Positions 33,275-44,918 of a stretch of 64,000 nt of DNA are shown piece by piece; position 1 is the stretch's first letter, and every line of letters begins with the position of its first letter. Origin of the DNA: Calvatia gigantea (taxonomy: Eukaryota > Basidiomycota > Agaricomycetes > Agaricales > Lycoperdaceae). The notes beneath the pieces are model-generated. The model saw only the letters and a program-made list of their open reading frames with translations, did not search any database and was not told where the DNA came from. Both the position numbers and the translations under genes were made by a program. The DNA is taken from NCBI GenBank assembly GCA_025093985.1, contig JACAAK010000009.1, positions 930,001-994,000 on the forward strand, in the 5' to 3' direction.

Positions 33275-36200
33275 ATGCGTACCATGGCACCCTTTTCACC
33301 ACCGAAACCCATAATCACAGGTCTCAAGGAAAAGGCGGAATCGTTATATCATTATGGTACACCTCTCCACGCACTATGATGAAACACGCTGATGGGACTG
33401 ATGTTTAAACAGGAGACCGGTTGTACGTCGGAACCAGTACTGGAAATCTGCACATATATGAAGTGAATAATGTCAAACGTGTGTTTTATGCCTGTGTGGA
33501 AAGATGTGATGAATAGTAACGGCAACCATAGTCGGAGACGGAGAGGACACGACGACCAGTGTAACACTCCTCGAGACGAAGAAGAACCTCGTCCGGAGGT
33601 CGATCGATCAGCTAGGGTATATCAAAGAAATTAATTCTCTCGTCGTTCTCTCTGGTGTGTGCTTCTAAGCCCTCGCAGGAGTTGAGGTTAATGTGTGTTG
33701 CAGAGATGATAGTGACATTGTTCCCTCTACCTGGATTCGCACCTCCGACACCACTCGTGAAAGCTAAAGCTGCATTTTCATTTGGTGTGCATACAGCCGT
33801 GCAGTACTCCCCACCTCCCACGTCTGCTGGTGCTGGTGCTGTTGGTATGGAGAAGAAGAGTGGCGGGCCGAGTAAGACGCTTTCGACCTCACCTGCGCTA
33901 TCAACATCTCCTCCCAGAACTATCATACCTACTGCTGCGGTCGTTTCCACGGGTCCTGCTACTGGAGCGAGTTTTGATACGGCGACGATACTTTCGATTC
34001 CGAGTGTTCTTACACAACTCATGGTTGGATGTCGGAGGAAAGTTGTTATTTACACTTGGAAAGACGGGGAAGCCCAAGAAGTCAAAGTACGCTGCCTTTT
34101 CACACTTATAATGCCACATTGTAGCTAACGAACACCCACCCAGGAAGCACCCCTACCGCACTCCCCACGCGCCATATCATTCATGAACGCTGACTATGCA
34201 GCATTCGCGTACGCACCTGACTATGCAGTGTTTTCGATCTCGGGTATGAGTGTCGTGGATGTCGCGATGCCGTTGCCTGTTGCTGCCGCTACGGGGATGG
34301 GAAAGGGAATGGGTGCGTTTAGTGGTTTGACGGGCTATATGTCACTTGGGCTTGGTGCGAAGGCGAAACCGACTATTGCGCCCGTTGGGGAGAGTGAGGT
34401 TTTGGTTGTTAAGGACAGTACGTATCATTCCCTTTTTCTTTTCTTTTCTCTCGTTGAAGTTGTTGACACTTTTGTATCAGATGAGGGATTATATATTGGG
34501 AAAGACGGGAAACCTTCAAGAGAAAAGAGTATCGAATGGGTGGCTTCGCCTGATGAGGTTGCATATATCAACCCATACGTGTTCTCCGTCTTTCCAGGTG
34601 GAACTGTTCCCTCTCAAGCTGTCGATGTGCCCGCCTCTTCAGGTTCTTCAGTTTATACTACGTCTACCACGGGCACAAGCACCATGACAGTGGGGAGCAG
34701 TGGATCGCAGACTACAACACAGCAGCCAGTGCCAAGTATGATACCTACCAGCGTCATTCAAATCCGGTCATCGATCTCGACACGTATATCCCAAACTTTC
34801 GCGATACCCTTCCCTATAACTCTCTCCACTCCTTCTGCTAGTATTATCTCCGAAGAGACGACCGCCACGGCCACCACTACCACTACTACCTCATCGACTT
34901 CCACAACGCAAGCTATTGCAGCAGCACAAAATGCTACCATCCACATCCCGCTCTTCGCTTCGTCGACCAAATCCCCGTTGTATGTGATCACGACTCCGAT
35001 AGACAGGGCATTAGCTGTATCCGAGGGAAGTTCGATATGGCAATTTTCTATGCGGTTTTGGTCGAGTCAAATTGATGAACTCGTGGAAGGTGGGTATTAT
35101 GCTGATGCGCTGGAGTTGTTGGATGTTATTGAGAGTAGTGCTTTGTCTGATAAGGTTCGTTTCTTCTCTTACATTCAAATAAAATGCTTAATTCGAACTT
35201 GTTTTTATTTTATTTTATTTTATTTTATTGTAGGAACAACGCCGAACGAGAATCCGTGCTCTTAACGCCGTATCTCAATTCCGCGCATCCAAGTTCGCAG
35301 AAGCGATAGACACGTTCTTCAAGCTCGACTTTAACCCCGCGAAAGTCATCGCATTATATCCCGAAACTGTGTCTGGTAGACTTGCGGTACCGCAGAGAGA
35401 GTGGATACCGCTGTATGGTGGTCCACCTGCACCTCCGCCTGTATCTGCGACGGGCGAGGGCACTTCGCCTTCACCGGCAGGTGAAGAGGGGGAACATGCG
35501 CGGGAGGGGAGTGGGAATGATGGGGCCGCTGTTGTTGCTACAGGTGAAGGTGCAAAACATGAGAGGAGTACGACGGAGCTGTTGGATGCTGTCGCGGGTG
35601 CGGTGGGGTCGACGGGGACCGGGACGATTAGAAGATTGAAAGGTGCCGGATTGGGTTTGTTAGGCGTTGGGCATAGAGAGAAAGAGAAAGACGATGATAC
35701 AGCTTCAGTTCATAGTACACGGAAAGCTCCGGTTCATGGTGGGTTGCCTTCTTTTCGTACTAATTTGATGTTTGAACGTGGATGTTACAGACGACTTCCG
35801 CCGCTCCATAGAAACACTAACAGGCTACCTTGTCGACCGTCGCACGAAACTAGGCACAGCACTCGCCGCAGTCAACATCACGCCACAAAACCAATACGAC
35901 GAATTCAAACCCCTCTCGGAAGTTCCTGTACCAGATCTCTTTGCACTGCCCAATGCACCACTGGATGCTTTGACACCGGAACAGCTGTTGAGGTTCGCAC
36001 AGGTGGTGGATACGGCGTTGTATAAGTCGTATATTGTTATCCGGCCGGGTTTATTGAGTTCGTTCTGTCGGTTGCCGAATTGGTGTGAGGTTAGTGAAGT
36101 TGAGGAGGATTTGAGGGGACATCAGGTAGGTGTGGTTCTTTTACTCCTCGGGTTTTGTTTTGGTTTTGTTTTGTGTGCTGATGGTTGGTGTTTTTGGTAG

Positions 36201-37675
36201 AGGTTTTTAGAGTTGAAGGATTTGTATTATGGGAAGAAGATGCATGCGAAGGCGTTGGAGTTGTTGCGAGAGTGCGTTTACGACCTTTTACGTTTCCCTT
36301 GTTATTCGCTGATTAGACGTATAGTTTGAGCGAAAAGGCAACCGATATGGAGGATAAGCTCCGTCCTTCGATTTTATACCTCCAAAAACTGGGTCCGGAA
36401 TACCTTGACCAAATATTTAAATACTCGAGATGGATCTTCGAGAAAGATGCGGATATGGCATTCGAGGTACGTTATTCGATGACTTTTCAAGTGGACTACC
36501 AATTGTGAATGGCGCATGTAGATATTCCTTTCGGAAGATGTCGAACTACCACATCAAGCCGTCGCAAACTACCTCGAAGGCATCGATCCGAAGATATGTG
36601 CCAAGTACCTGGAATATATCATCGATGAACGACATGAAGAGTCCCCGGGGTTCCATGATAGGCTGGCGGAATTGTATATCAGTATGACGTTGAACGCTAA
36701 GCGGCGGGGCGAAGAAAGTGAGTACCGAAGCCCGAATACAGTCTTGGCGGTTTACTGATGTGATTTGGCTATGCAGATACCCGAAAAGAGGTTTATGTCA
36801 AGCTGCTCAGGTTCCTGAATACGAACGATAAAATCGGGGTGGACAGGCTGTATGGCATCTTGTCGTCAACTGGTGCGTACGCCACGGCCGAAGTCTGTAA
36901 TTCGAAATTAATATCCTCCTGGGTACTCAGACTTGTATGAAGCCCGAGCGATTTTACTCGGACGGCTAGGCCGACATGATCAGGCACTTGAACTCTACGT
37001 TTATCGTCTCCAAGATTACCTCAAAGCGGAAGAGTGAGCTTTTCCCTTCCTCTTTCCTTTCCTACGTTTTTATGTACCGCATACGCGCAGGTACTGTAAA
37101 ATCGTGTATCAATCAAACACCCCCACGTCCAATGTCTTCCTTACCCTTCTTCGGATCTATCTTCGCCCTACAACTAAACTCGCTCCAGGCACCGACCTCC
37201 TCCAACCTGCTTTGGAACTCATATCCCGACATAACCCACGGTTGGACTCGGTTGAGACGCTAAATTTGCTTCCGCCACTTGTTACAGCCCAAGACGTGCG
37301 CGCATTCCTGATTGAGGCGTTACGAGCGCCCATATTTGATACGAGAGTTATGCGGAATGTCAGCAAGGCTCGGAGTGATCAGATCGCGAGGCAGCTGATG
37401 GTGTTGCAGGCGAGGAGGGTGAAGGTTACTGATAGTCGAATGTGAGTGATTGGCGTGATTTATAAGAAATCGGAGTAGCTCATACCTTTTTCCCCAGATG
37501 TCCACAGTGCCATAAGAGGATTGGGAATAGCGTTATTGCTGTACATGCACCTCGGTGAGTTTTTCCTCCAATGTCCGAAAGATTATTGGGTTCACTCTGC
37601 TCGTTCAGGGGTGAGGTCACTCATTATCAGTGTCGGGAGGCTTTCTCGCGAAAACTTAACGATTCGCGGGTTTGA
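33275..37675 (+). CDS. VPS39: Vacuolar sorting protein Vps39/Vam6 (HOPS subunit)
   Basis: Membrane-tethering subunit of the HOPS complex at vacuole and late endosome. The N-terminus (MRTMAPFSPPKPIITGLKEK) starts a CNH beta-propeller domain (YVGTSTGNLHIYEV, LMVGCRRKVVIYTWKDGE, YAAFAYAPDYAVFSI, DEVAYINPYVFSVF). Then comes the clathrin-repeat helical part (YADALELLDVIE, FAEAIDTFFKLDFNPAKVIALYP, AEEYCKIVYQS, EARAILLGRLGRHDQALELYVYRLQDYLKAEEY). The C-terminal zinc-binding Vps39_2 domain has CPQCHKRIGNSVIAVHA and HYQC. Low-complexity Ser/Thr and Gly/Glu-rich insertions occur in the propeller and after residue LYGGPPAPPP. About twelve introns were joined in frame. ATG 33,275 precedes a short coding exon; I see no better start. 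Confidence 0.9.
35203..35229 (+). repeat. TTTTA pentanucleotide repeat in a VPS39 intron
   Basis: About five TTTTA units run right up to the TTGTAG splice acceptor, where they form the pyrimidine-rich tract. Confidence 0.9.
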
Positions 37676-37887
37676 TTGTTAATTAGTCTACATCCGTACA
37701 GTTTCTTCGCATGATATACAACTGCTACACATTCCTCTCAACCCCTACAATGCGATTAAGAACTCGTAAACGATAATCATCCCGAAGAGTAACCGGGTTA
37801 GTTTGGTCTTGATTCCACCTTTTCAATCTTTGATATCTGCATAACTCCTGTCCGTGTTGGTCTATATGTACCTCGGTCCTTCCACTC

Positions 37888-37893
37888 TATAAA
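37888..37893 (+). promoter_or_regulatory. TATA box of ARO2
   Basis: TATAAA lies 52 nt upstream of the ARO2 ATG. Confidence 0.5.
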
Positions 37894-37939
37894 GCCCTTC
37901 ACTCGACTCCAGCCCGTCAATTCCTTTTCATCCTCAACT

Positions 37940-39459
37940 ATGTCCACCTTCGGTACTCTTTTCCGCGTCACCACTTACGGCGAGAGCCACTGTGCCTCTG
38001 TCGGTGCCATCATCGACGGATGTCCTCCGGTATATTGAGCTTCTTTGTGTACCCGATTGTTCTTCTCAATATCGCCACAGGGACTCGAGCTCACTGAGCA
38101 AGACATCCAAACTCAGCTCAGCCGTCGTAGGCCTGGCCAGAGTAACCTTACAACCCCAGTAAGCTCAAATCCATAAACGTCCTCATTGATCTGCGCAAAA
38201 AACTGATGTCTGCGTTGTGCAGAGGAACGAAAAGGATCTCGTCCATCTCCAATCTGGCGTCGAACACGGTGTGACCCTGGGCACGCCTATCGGTCTTCTC
38301 GTCAAGAACGAGGATCACCGTCCTCACGATTACTCTGAGACGGATCTCTACCCTCGGCCGAGCCACGCTGATTACACTTATCTCCAAAAGTACGGCATCA
38401 AGGCCAGCAGTGGCGGTGGACGTAGCAGTGCCCGTGAAACTATCGGTACGTCTCTCTTCTTTTATTGGTTCTCTTCCCTCTCACTTAGTTCCCTCTTTTT
38501 TCTTTTTTCCTCAGGCCGTGTCGCTGCGGGAGCGATCGCTGAGATATACCTCAAACAAACTTTCGGAATCGAGATCGTTGCTTTCGTCTCTTCCGTTGGC
38601 AAGATCCACATCCCTTACACAGTCGTAAACAACAACAACCCAGACAATGACGACGCCGACGATGCAGCCTCTCCAGAATTCCTCAAGATCTTGTCTACCA
38701 TCACTCGCGAAGAGATAGATAAGCATCCTACCAGGTGTCCTCACCCAGAGACAGCAGAGCGTATGACTCAGGTCAGTTCCTCTCCCGACCTCGCATTCAA
38801 CTACAATCATAACTCACCCTCTCACTGCAGCGCATCATCAGAGCCAAAGATGCCCAGGACTCCATTGGCGGTACTGTCACCTGTGTCATCCGCAACGTCC
38901 CCGCTGGCCTCGGCGAACCTGTCTTTGATAAGTTCGAAGCCAGGTTGGGCCAAGCGATGCTCTCTATCCCAGCCACCAAGGGTATTGAGATTGGCTCTGG
39001 TTTCCGTGGAACAGAAGTCCCAGGTAGCAAACATAATGATCCGTTTGTAGCCGGTGAAAGTGGCCGCCTTGGCACAAAGACCAATTGGAGCGGAGGTATC
39101 CAAGGTGGTATTACCAACTCCGAGGACATTTACTTCCGGTATGCGATTTGAATCACTTGTAAACTCTTACTCGAGGCTGATGGTATACTTTCCTTTTTGC
39201 CAGCATCGCGTTCAAATCTCCCGCTACCATCGCACAAAGCCAGGATACTGCTCAGTATGATGGTACCCCGGGCTCTCTCGCTGCTCGTGGCCGTCACGAT
39301 CCGTGTGTTGTCCCTCGTGCTGTTCCCATTGTTGAGTCTATGGCGGCGATCGTGGTGATGGACCAGCTTCTTATCCAAAATGCTCGCAAGACCGCCGCGA
39401 GCCTCTTGCCTCCCGTTACTACCCTGCCCCCCACCATGATTTTGCCCAAGACTCTATAA
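37940..39459 (+). CDS. ARO2: Chorismate synthase
   Basis: Last step of the shikimate pathway: removal of phosphate from 5-enolpyruvylshikimate 3-phosphate to give chorismate, with reduced [25 protein letters not shown] is the classic N-terminal signature (GESH). [48 protein letters not shown] (FMN-binding), [18 protein letters not shown] and [14 protein letters not shown] follow in order. Six short introns join in frame. The protein length is about the family size (~400 residues). I see no attached NADPH:FMN reductase domain, although fungal enzymes of this type are usually bifunctional in activity. A poly-Asn/Asp loop ([14 protein letters not shown]) is a local insertion. Confidence 0.95.
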
Positions 39460-39746
39460 AGTGTCCGAGTCCTAGACTAATATACCATTCAATACGTTAG
39501 TGTAAAATACTACGGTTATACATATAAATCCGAACGAAGATCCACATGATAGACTGATTCCTGATGTCGTGCGTTACCCCGCCCCTCACTTCGGAGATTC
39601 AGTCCATGCAAATCTGCCCCCAAGCCTCAAGGTGAAGATCAAGCGGCGGACCGACTGTCCTGATTACATCACGTGAACATTAATTCGGGATTGGGATGAG
39701 CACGAAAAAAACAATCTGATCTTTGAAGCAAGAAGCACAGGAACCG

Positions 39747-41784
39747 ATGAGCAACCTCATCTCTGCCGTCGCCTGGGTAAAGCGCGGCGCCGCCATCCAA
39801 CATCCACAAAATTATGTTCTTGATGACAATGAACTTCAGCGGGTCAGTGCGCTCGCACACATAGAACTCGAGGATGCCCGTGTCGAAATGGAACGTGCAC
39901 ATAAAGCCGCTCAAGAAATGGGCAAAGACGCTGAGGAGGATGAAGTAGATGAGACTCTAGCGAAAGAAGATGATGGAGATGAGAGTTGGGTTGAGTCAGT
40001 TACCTTTTTTATTTTGCCCTTCAATCGAGCGGAAATAGATGGTTAATGGTTAGTTTGGTTATGCACGAACAGTGAGGACGAGGCCAACGCCGACGAAAAT
40101 GCTATGGATGTTGATTCCGGGGCTCCTCTCAAAAATGACTCCGACGATTTGTCGAAATACAACCTTGACGAATATGATGACGACGTCAAGTCCTCTGGTG
40201 GGTCTTGCCGATATTACGTCGACGTTTGCGCTCATGTTTCGGACCAGCCCTTGGACCATTTAGCAATATCAAAGGTCTAACTTATTATAAAGACAACACA
40301 GAAGATCCTTTTATCACCCTGAAAGATGTAAGTACCCATCCTTTTGAGGGAGGCTTCGCCTTTCTCAATTCTTCGCTCTCAAGGAAGATAACGATGAACG
40401 CGAAGAACTCGAAATCTATCCATCTGACAACCTCCTCGTAACCGCCAAAACCGAGGATGGTGTTTCTCAGCTCGAGATCTTTGTCTACGACGAATCCCAA
40501 GAAAATCTCTACGTCCACCACGACCTCATGCTCCCCAACTTCCCACTTTGTCTCGAATGGTTAGACTTCCCTCCGATAACTTCATCATCTTCCTCCTCGA
40601 CTACACCTGCACCAACGAATCCTGCGAACCCAGGATTTGGAAATTTCATTGCTGTTGGCACCCTTGATCCCGAAATTGAAATTTGGTCTCTCGACGTCGT
40701 GGAAGCAATGTACCCTACATCCATCCTCGGGCGACCGGATGAAACCAAAGCACACGTCCCGAACGCCCCTCGGCACCGGCAAGAAAAAGCGCAAAAAGCA
40801 AAAACAGAGGGCTCAAGAAAAGGGATACCACGTCGATGCTGTCCTCGGTCTCAGCTGGAACAAGTCCCAGCGGAATTTACTCGCTAGCTGCAGTGCGGAT
40901 CGTACGGTGAAATTATGGGATCTCTCGAGGGATCCTACGGCTACTGGTGAAGGGTCAGGTGCTATCCGGAGTTTTAACGTGCATAAGGACAAAGTTCAAG
41001 CTGTGCAGTGGAATGATAAAGAACCCAGTGTGTTGTTGACTGGAAGTTATGATCGGACGGTACGGACGTTTGATTCGAGGGCACCTGAGGCGTCTCTTGT
41101 TGCTGCTCTCGGTAGCGACGTTGAAGCTCTCCGTTGGGACCCTTGGGAGAATTATGGTTTCTACGTACGGAATTCACTCTTAATTTTATGACTTGAGAAC
41201 TCATTTCTGACGATTTGTGTCAAGGTTTCCCTCGAGAATGGCCTTGTGCTCAACTTCGACGCTCGAACACTCTCCCCAAGCCTTGACAAGCCCTCTCCAG
41301 CCCGGTTCACACTTTCAGCCCACAACGGTGCCGCCTCCTCAATAGACGTCAACCCCCACATCAAAGGCTGCATCGTCACAGGTGGCACCGATAAGATGGT
41401 AAAAGTGTGGAACGTTGTCGATGACGAAGATACGAGAAAACGAAACGTCAGCCTCGTCACTTCCCGAGATCTCGGTGTGGTACTTGCATTCCCTTCTCTG
41501 TACCATCTCTGAAGCACAGAAACTCAAATTTTGCAAATTTATAGGGCAAAATATTTTCAACGACTTGGTCTCCTGATGATCCTCTTACTCTCGCTGCTGC
41601 CGGTTCAAAAGCTAAATTGCAGATCTGGGACGTTGGTGCTAATTTTGGTGCTCGCAAGGCTTTTGGTAACAAACTTCGTCAAGCGGGTAAGGCTTTGAAG
41701 GAAAAGGAGGCTGGCGAAGGCGGTGGTATTATCGGCGTCCAGAGTGATGAGGAGGATAGTGCAGCCGAGGACGATGAGGATTAG
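39747..41784 (+). CDS. PWP1: Periodic tryptophan protein 1 (WD40, ribosome biogenesis), one apparent base insertion
   Basis: Nucleolar WD40 protein needed for large-subunit ribosome maturation in yeast; a chromatin role is described in animals. The N-terminus [12 protein letters not shown] is typical. Acidic tracts, then [31 protein letters not shown], the Lys-rich [15 protein letters not shown] and the WD repeats [81 protein letters not shown] and [22 protein letters not shown] follow. The tail is acidic. The first introns join cleanly. Between KAHVPNA and LGTGKKK the frame changes by one base inside a CCCC run at 40,766-40,769, with no room for an intron, so either an extra C is present or the sequence has an error. 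An essential gene is unlikely to be broken. Confidence 0.88.
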
Positions 41785-42080
41785 ATGCAAAGCGCGTGTA
41801 TCTCTGGCATCTCACCATTTGTGTTGGGATCCGGTGCAGTTTACTAAAGAAGGGCTTTAAGCCGGAATCATCTCTGATGCCTCTCTCCTCGTGGTCTCAC
41901 TCAAAAAATACGAACATGAATAAATCTAGTTTTGTCGGGCCAAACCTTGTTTTCCTGGTAGTACAAGAGCTCAATACCCTCTAACTCGTGTGATATTATC
42001 GAACTGATGTTCTCTGACATTTAAGCCAAGTTAAAGAGCATTCACAAAAATATATATAAACTAGCAAACACCGAACCACA
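41785..42080. other. Convergent spacer between PWP1 and UPO3
   Basis: About 300 bp with no gene. It holds the 3' regions of two convergent genes; the inner end of the right inverted arm lies near 42,080. Confidence 0.5.
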
Positions 42081-42123
42081 AGTACTTGGGTATCAGGGTA
42101 AGAACGTTTACCCGCACATCTAC

Positions 42124-43453
42124 TTAATTGTCCTTTCCGTAAGGGAATACCTGCGGGCAATCATCTCCAACTCCCTCGTGCAAGAAGTTCAAGTTAAAGT
42201 TGAGCGCCTTCCTCAATACCCCAGTCGGGTTGGGGTATAAACCAACGATGGTTTTGTTGACGAAGTTCTCGTACAACAAACAAAAGGTCGAGAAATCCGC
42301 GGATGTCGGGTCAAGGACGTAGTTATTGACACCGCCGACATTGGCACCAGGCTGGATTGGATGAGCAGCAAAGACTACATCCAGGCCTTCTGCCCCAGAT
42401 GGTTTGTTTGGCCTGTGGAAATCGTCGGGCATGCGCATACCCTGGAGGAAGCTGCGTGCAACGTCGAGGTCGAGTTGACCATCCGTTTTGCGCCCGTCTA
42501 CGAAGAAATTGACGGGGAAGACGGATTCTGCAAAAGCAGTAAAGTATCGGGGTGATACAAAAGAGAAGTTTGGATTTGTCGCAATCGACTCTTGAATGCG
42601 CTGGTGCCTGAACTCCCCGGCGACTGTGTAATTATATTTTCCAGCGCCAAATTGGTTACTGAACGCGACAAACTATTAGGGAGGTCAGTAGCTGTTTTTT
42701 CTGAGGGAATAAGTTGGACATGCCTCGTCGAAAAGGGTTTCGTTGAAGCTGTGGTTATCTCCAAAGAAGGCATCCCCTAACGCCAAGCTGTTAGTAAGGT
42801 TTCCTGAGTCAGTTTGGAATGGGGCCAACCTCGGGTCATGCTTGCGTCGCCTTCGAATACAGAGTGCGTGTTCAGACCGCCGACAATGGCTGGTGCCGGT
42901 GGATCCGGTCCCGTCCCACTAGACTTCCCGCCAATACTCAAGAGGTCGGTGACGACGTTTCCATCCACAAGGTGAGCAGCGTATACTACCAGTTTCGCGA
43001 TACTGTTTTCCATGTTGAAACCTATAATCTTTTCAGAAACCGTTGGTGAATATGGATCCTGCAGAGCACTCGCCTTCCTGCACAGCGTTGATGATTTGTA
43101 CTGGTGTAGCAATACCATTACGAGGGAGATACTACGAGGAATGGTCAGTTATTATTCTGTTAAAGGGTATGTAAGCCTACCCCATGAGAAGCAAGGGTGT
43201 TCAGTCCAGGACAGGGGCCTCGAATATCGCCCTTCTTGAGAGGCTTCCAAGGATGCTCTGCATCATTGACGAGCTTGGTGCCATTAAACTTCAGAGGACC
43301 AGGAGGATTTTCTGGCGTGCGAAAATCAAGAGTTGGTACAATCTTGTCTAACTCTTCTCTCGGCAACCCCGCCAACGAACCGTAAGCGGGGAAGGCCGTG
43401 GCGGATGAAGCCAAAGCAAGAGCGAGAGTGATAAAGTTGAGGAGGCTAACCAT
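42124..43453 (-). CDS. Unspecific peroxygenase / heme-thiolate peroxidase 3 (UPO3)
   Basis: Inverted close paralogue of UPO1, long type, secreted. Signal peptide FITLALALASSATA, PCP heme-ligand motif with Cys81 at the end of exon 1, FEGDASMTR, the Arg and Glu pair in RYFTAFAE, VDGR, and the ending VFPYGKDN. The same intron positions as in UPO1 join with an open frame throughout, including an intron after the FDE codons that starts with GC. It appears intact. It is convergent with PWP1, so its 3' side differs from that of UPO1. As in all three copies here, the residue before the catalytic Glu is Ala, where the Agrocybe enzyme has Gly by my recollection. Substrates unknown. Confidence 0.92.
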
Positions 43454-43504
43454 TCAGGTTGTAGAGTAGATTTGTGTGATTCTCAGTGCGAATCCCTCGA
43501 GATT

Positions 43505-43510
43505 CTTATA
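43505..43510 (-). promoter_or_regulatory. TATA-like box of UPO3
   Basis: TATAAG on the minus strand, 52 nt upstream of the start, matching the element of UPO1. Confidence 0.55.
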
Positions 43511-44918
43511 GGGTGCGCTTCTTGCTGCTGCGCGTTACCAAAGGGGATACACGAGCGATGCATAGCCCACGGTTCTGAGGTTGCATACTCTTTGAACATA
43601 TCCGGACTTCCTTCGGAACTTGTTAAGGCGGCAACCAAGCTGTCCTCAATCACCGAGAGCTCCCTTCGGTGCGCAGTAAAGTATGGAAAGCGGTCGTTTG
43701 AATCAAGTATCCAGTAACTTTCCGAGTGATACGGGCGCGTAGTGCAGCCGGTCCTTCAAGCATTTCGGTGGATAGTGCCAGAATCACTTACAGTATACTT
43801 ACCTCTCAGTCAGAAAGGTGACTAGAGTCCACTATCTTCTGCCGATCCCGAGCGCTTGGTAATATTGTAAACGTGAAGGTAAGTCCGCGCTCCGGCGCGC
43901 CCATATAGTGGCATCGTTACGTACCATAGGATTGTGCAGTGGTTCGTGGAATTTCTACTGCGCGTTTGTGTTGCCTGGTGTTGGATGTTTGATCTGAGAT
44001 CTCAAAAAGTTCAGTCAGGGGTGCCGAGTGTTGATTGATTTGATCTCGTGCAAACAAATACCTTATTGGCCTCGGGTCGCTGTGGTTTTAATAACGTTTT
44101 GGAATATCAAATTATTAACAGGGCATGGGCGGTTTTGAGATAATCCTACAGCGCTCCATAACGCGTACAGGAATGCACTGACCTTAGGCAGGGTGTTGTT
44201 AGTTAAATGCATATATTAGAGTCAGGGCACAATGGACTCCGCTCCCTCGGCGAAGGCGGTAAGGTGCCGAGGAAGTCCGACGACCGCGTGGGGTGAGATG
44301 CAAAGAACTCGTGTTTGTGCTTTGATTTAGGATTAAACAGCGTTATGAAGTCGACCCTTACCTGGGCCGGAAGGGCTACTGTATTCAATGAGCCTGGCAA
44401 GTAACAACCTTTAGGGTCCCTGAAACGAAGGCTGACTATCACCCACCACTCGAAGGATAAGATATCAATAACCGGAAACTCTAGAGCTGTGTACTGACGT
44501 CGCCTGTACCCATATTCGTTTGAACAGGTTTCGATAAAGCTGTGACCGTCCTTGGAGGGGATGGGTGGGATACAGGCCCGGGAGTCATGTGTATCCTGGG
44601 AGGGATGAAACCTCAGGAGGCGGCGTTCTCGCCCGTCAGCTTGGTTGGTACAGCCTCCTCGGTGCCTTGACTTGGTTATCAGTGCTTCTATGTGCGTTTG
44701 GTCTGCCGAGAATCGAGATGTGAGCATGCGGCGTAAACACAAAAACCCAGCTTCAAAGATGTAAATGTGCTCAATATGCGTTTGTCCGGACTGTGGTCAC
44801 ATCTTCTCCCCACTGACGACTCGTTACTTCTTCAATTTCATTACCGACGTCGACCAGTCAGGACACAAAACTAGGGTATGAATATATATATCATCTAAAA
44901 GTCCGAAATAACTAATTC

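Larger units (their letters stand above)
42080..44745 (-). repeat. Right arm of large inverted duplication (UPO3 arm)
   Basis: Read on the minus strand this matches 350-3,070: the upstream segments CTGTACCAACCAAG, GTGGTGGGTGA, CAGGCTCATTGAATAC, AAGCGCTCGGGATCGG, the TATAAG promoter and the full UPO gene. The upstream 179-codon frame of this arm (44,203-44,742, minus) is not open in the left arm, so I do not call a gene there. Confidence 0.85.

Noticed and set aside
44203..44742. 179-codon open frame on the minus strand upstream of UPO3
   Set aside because: The matching DNA in the left arm is full of gaps that break this frame, and no motif is recognisable. It is more likely non-coding upstream DNA or an old relic.
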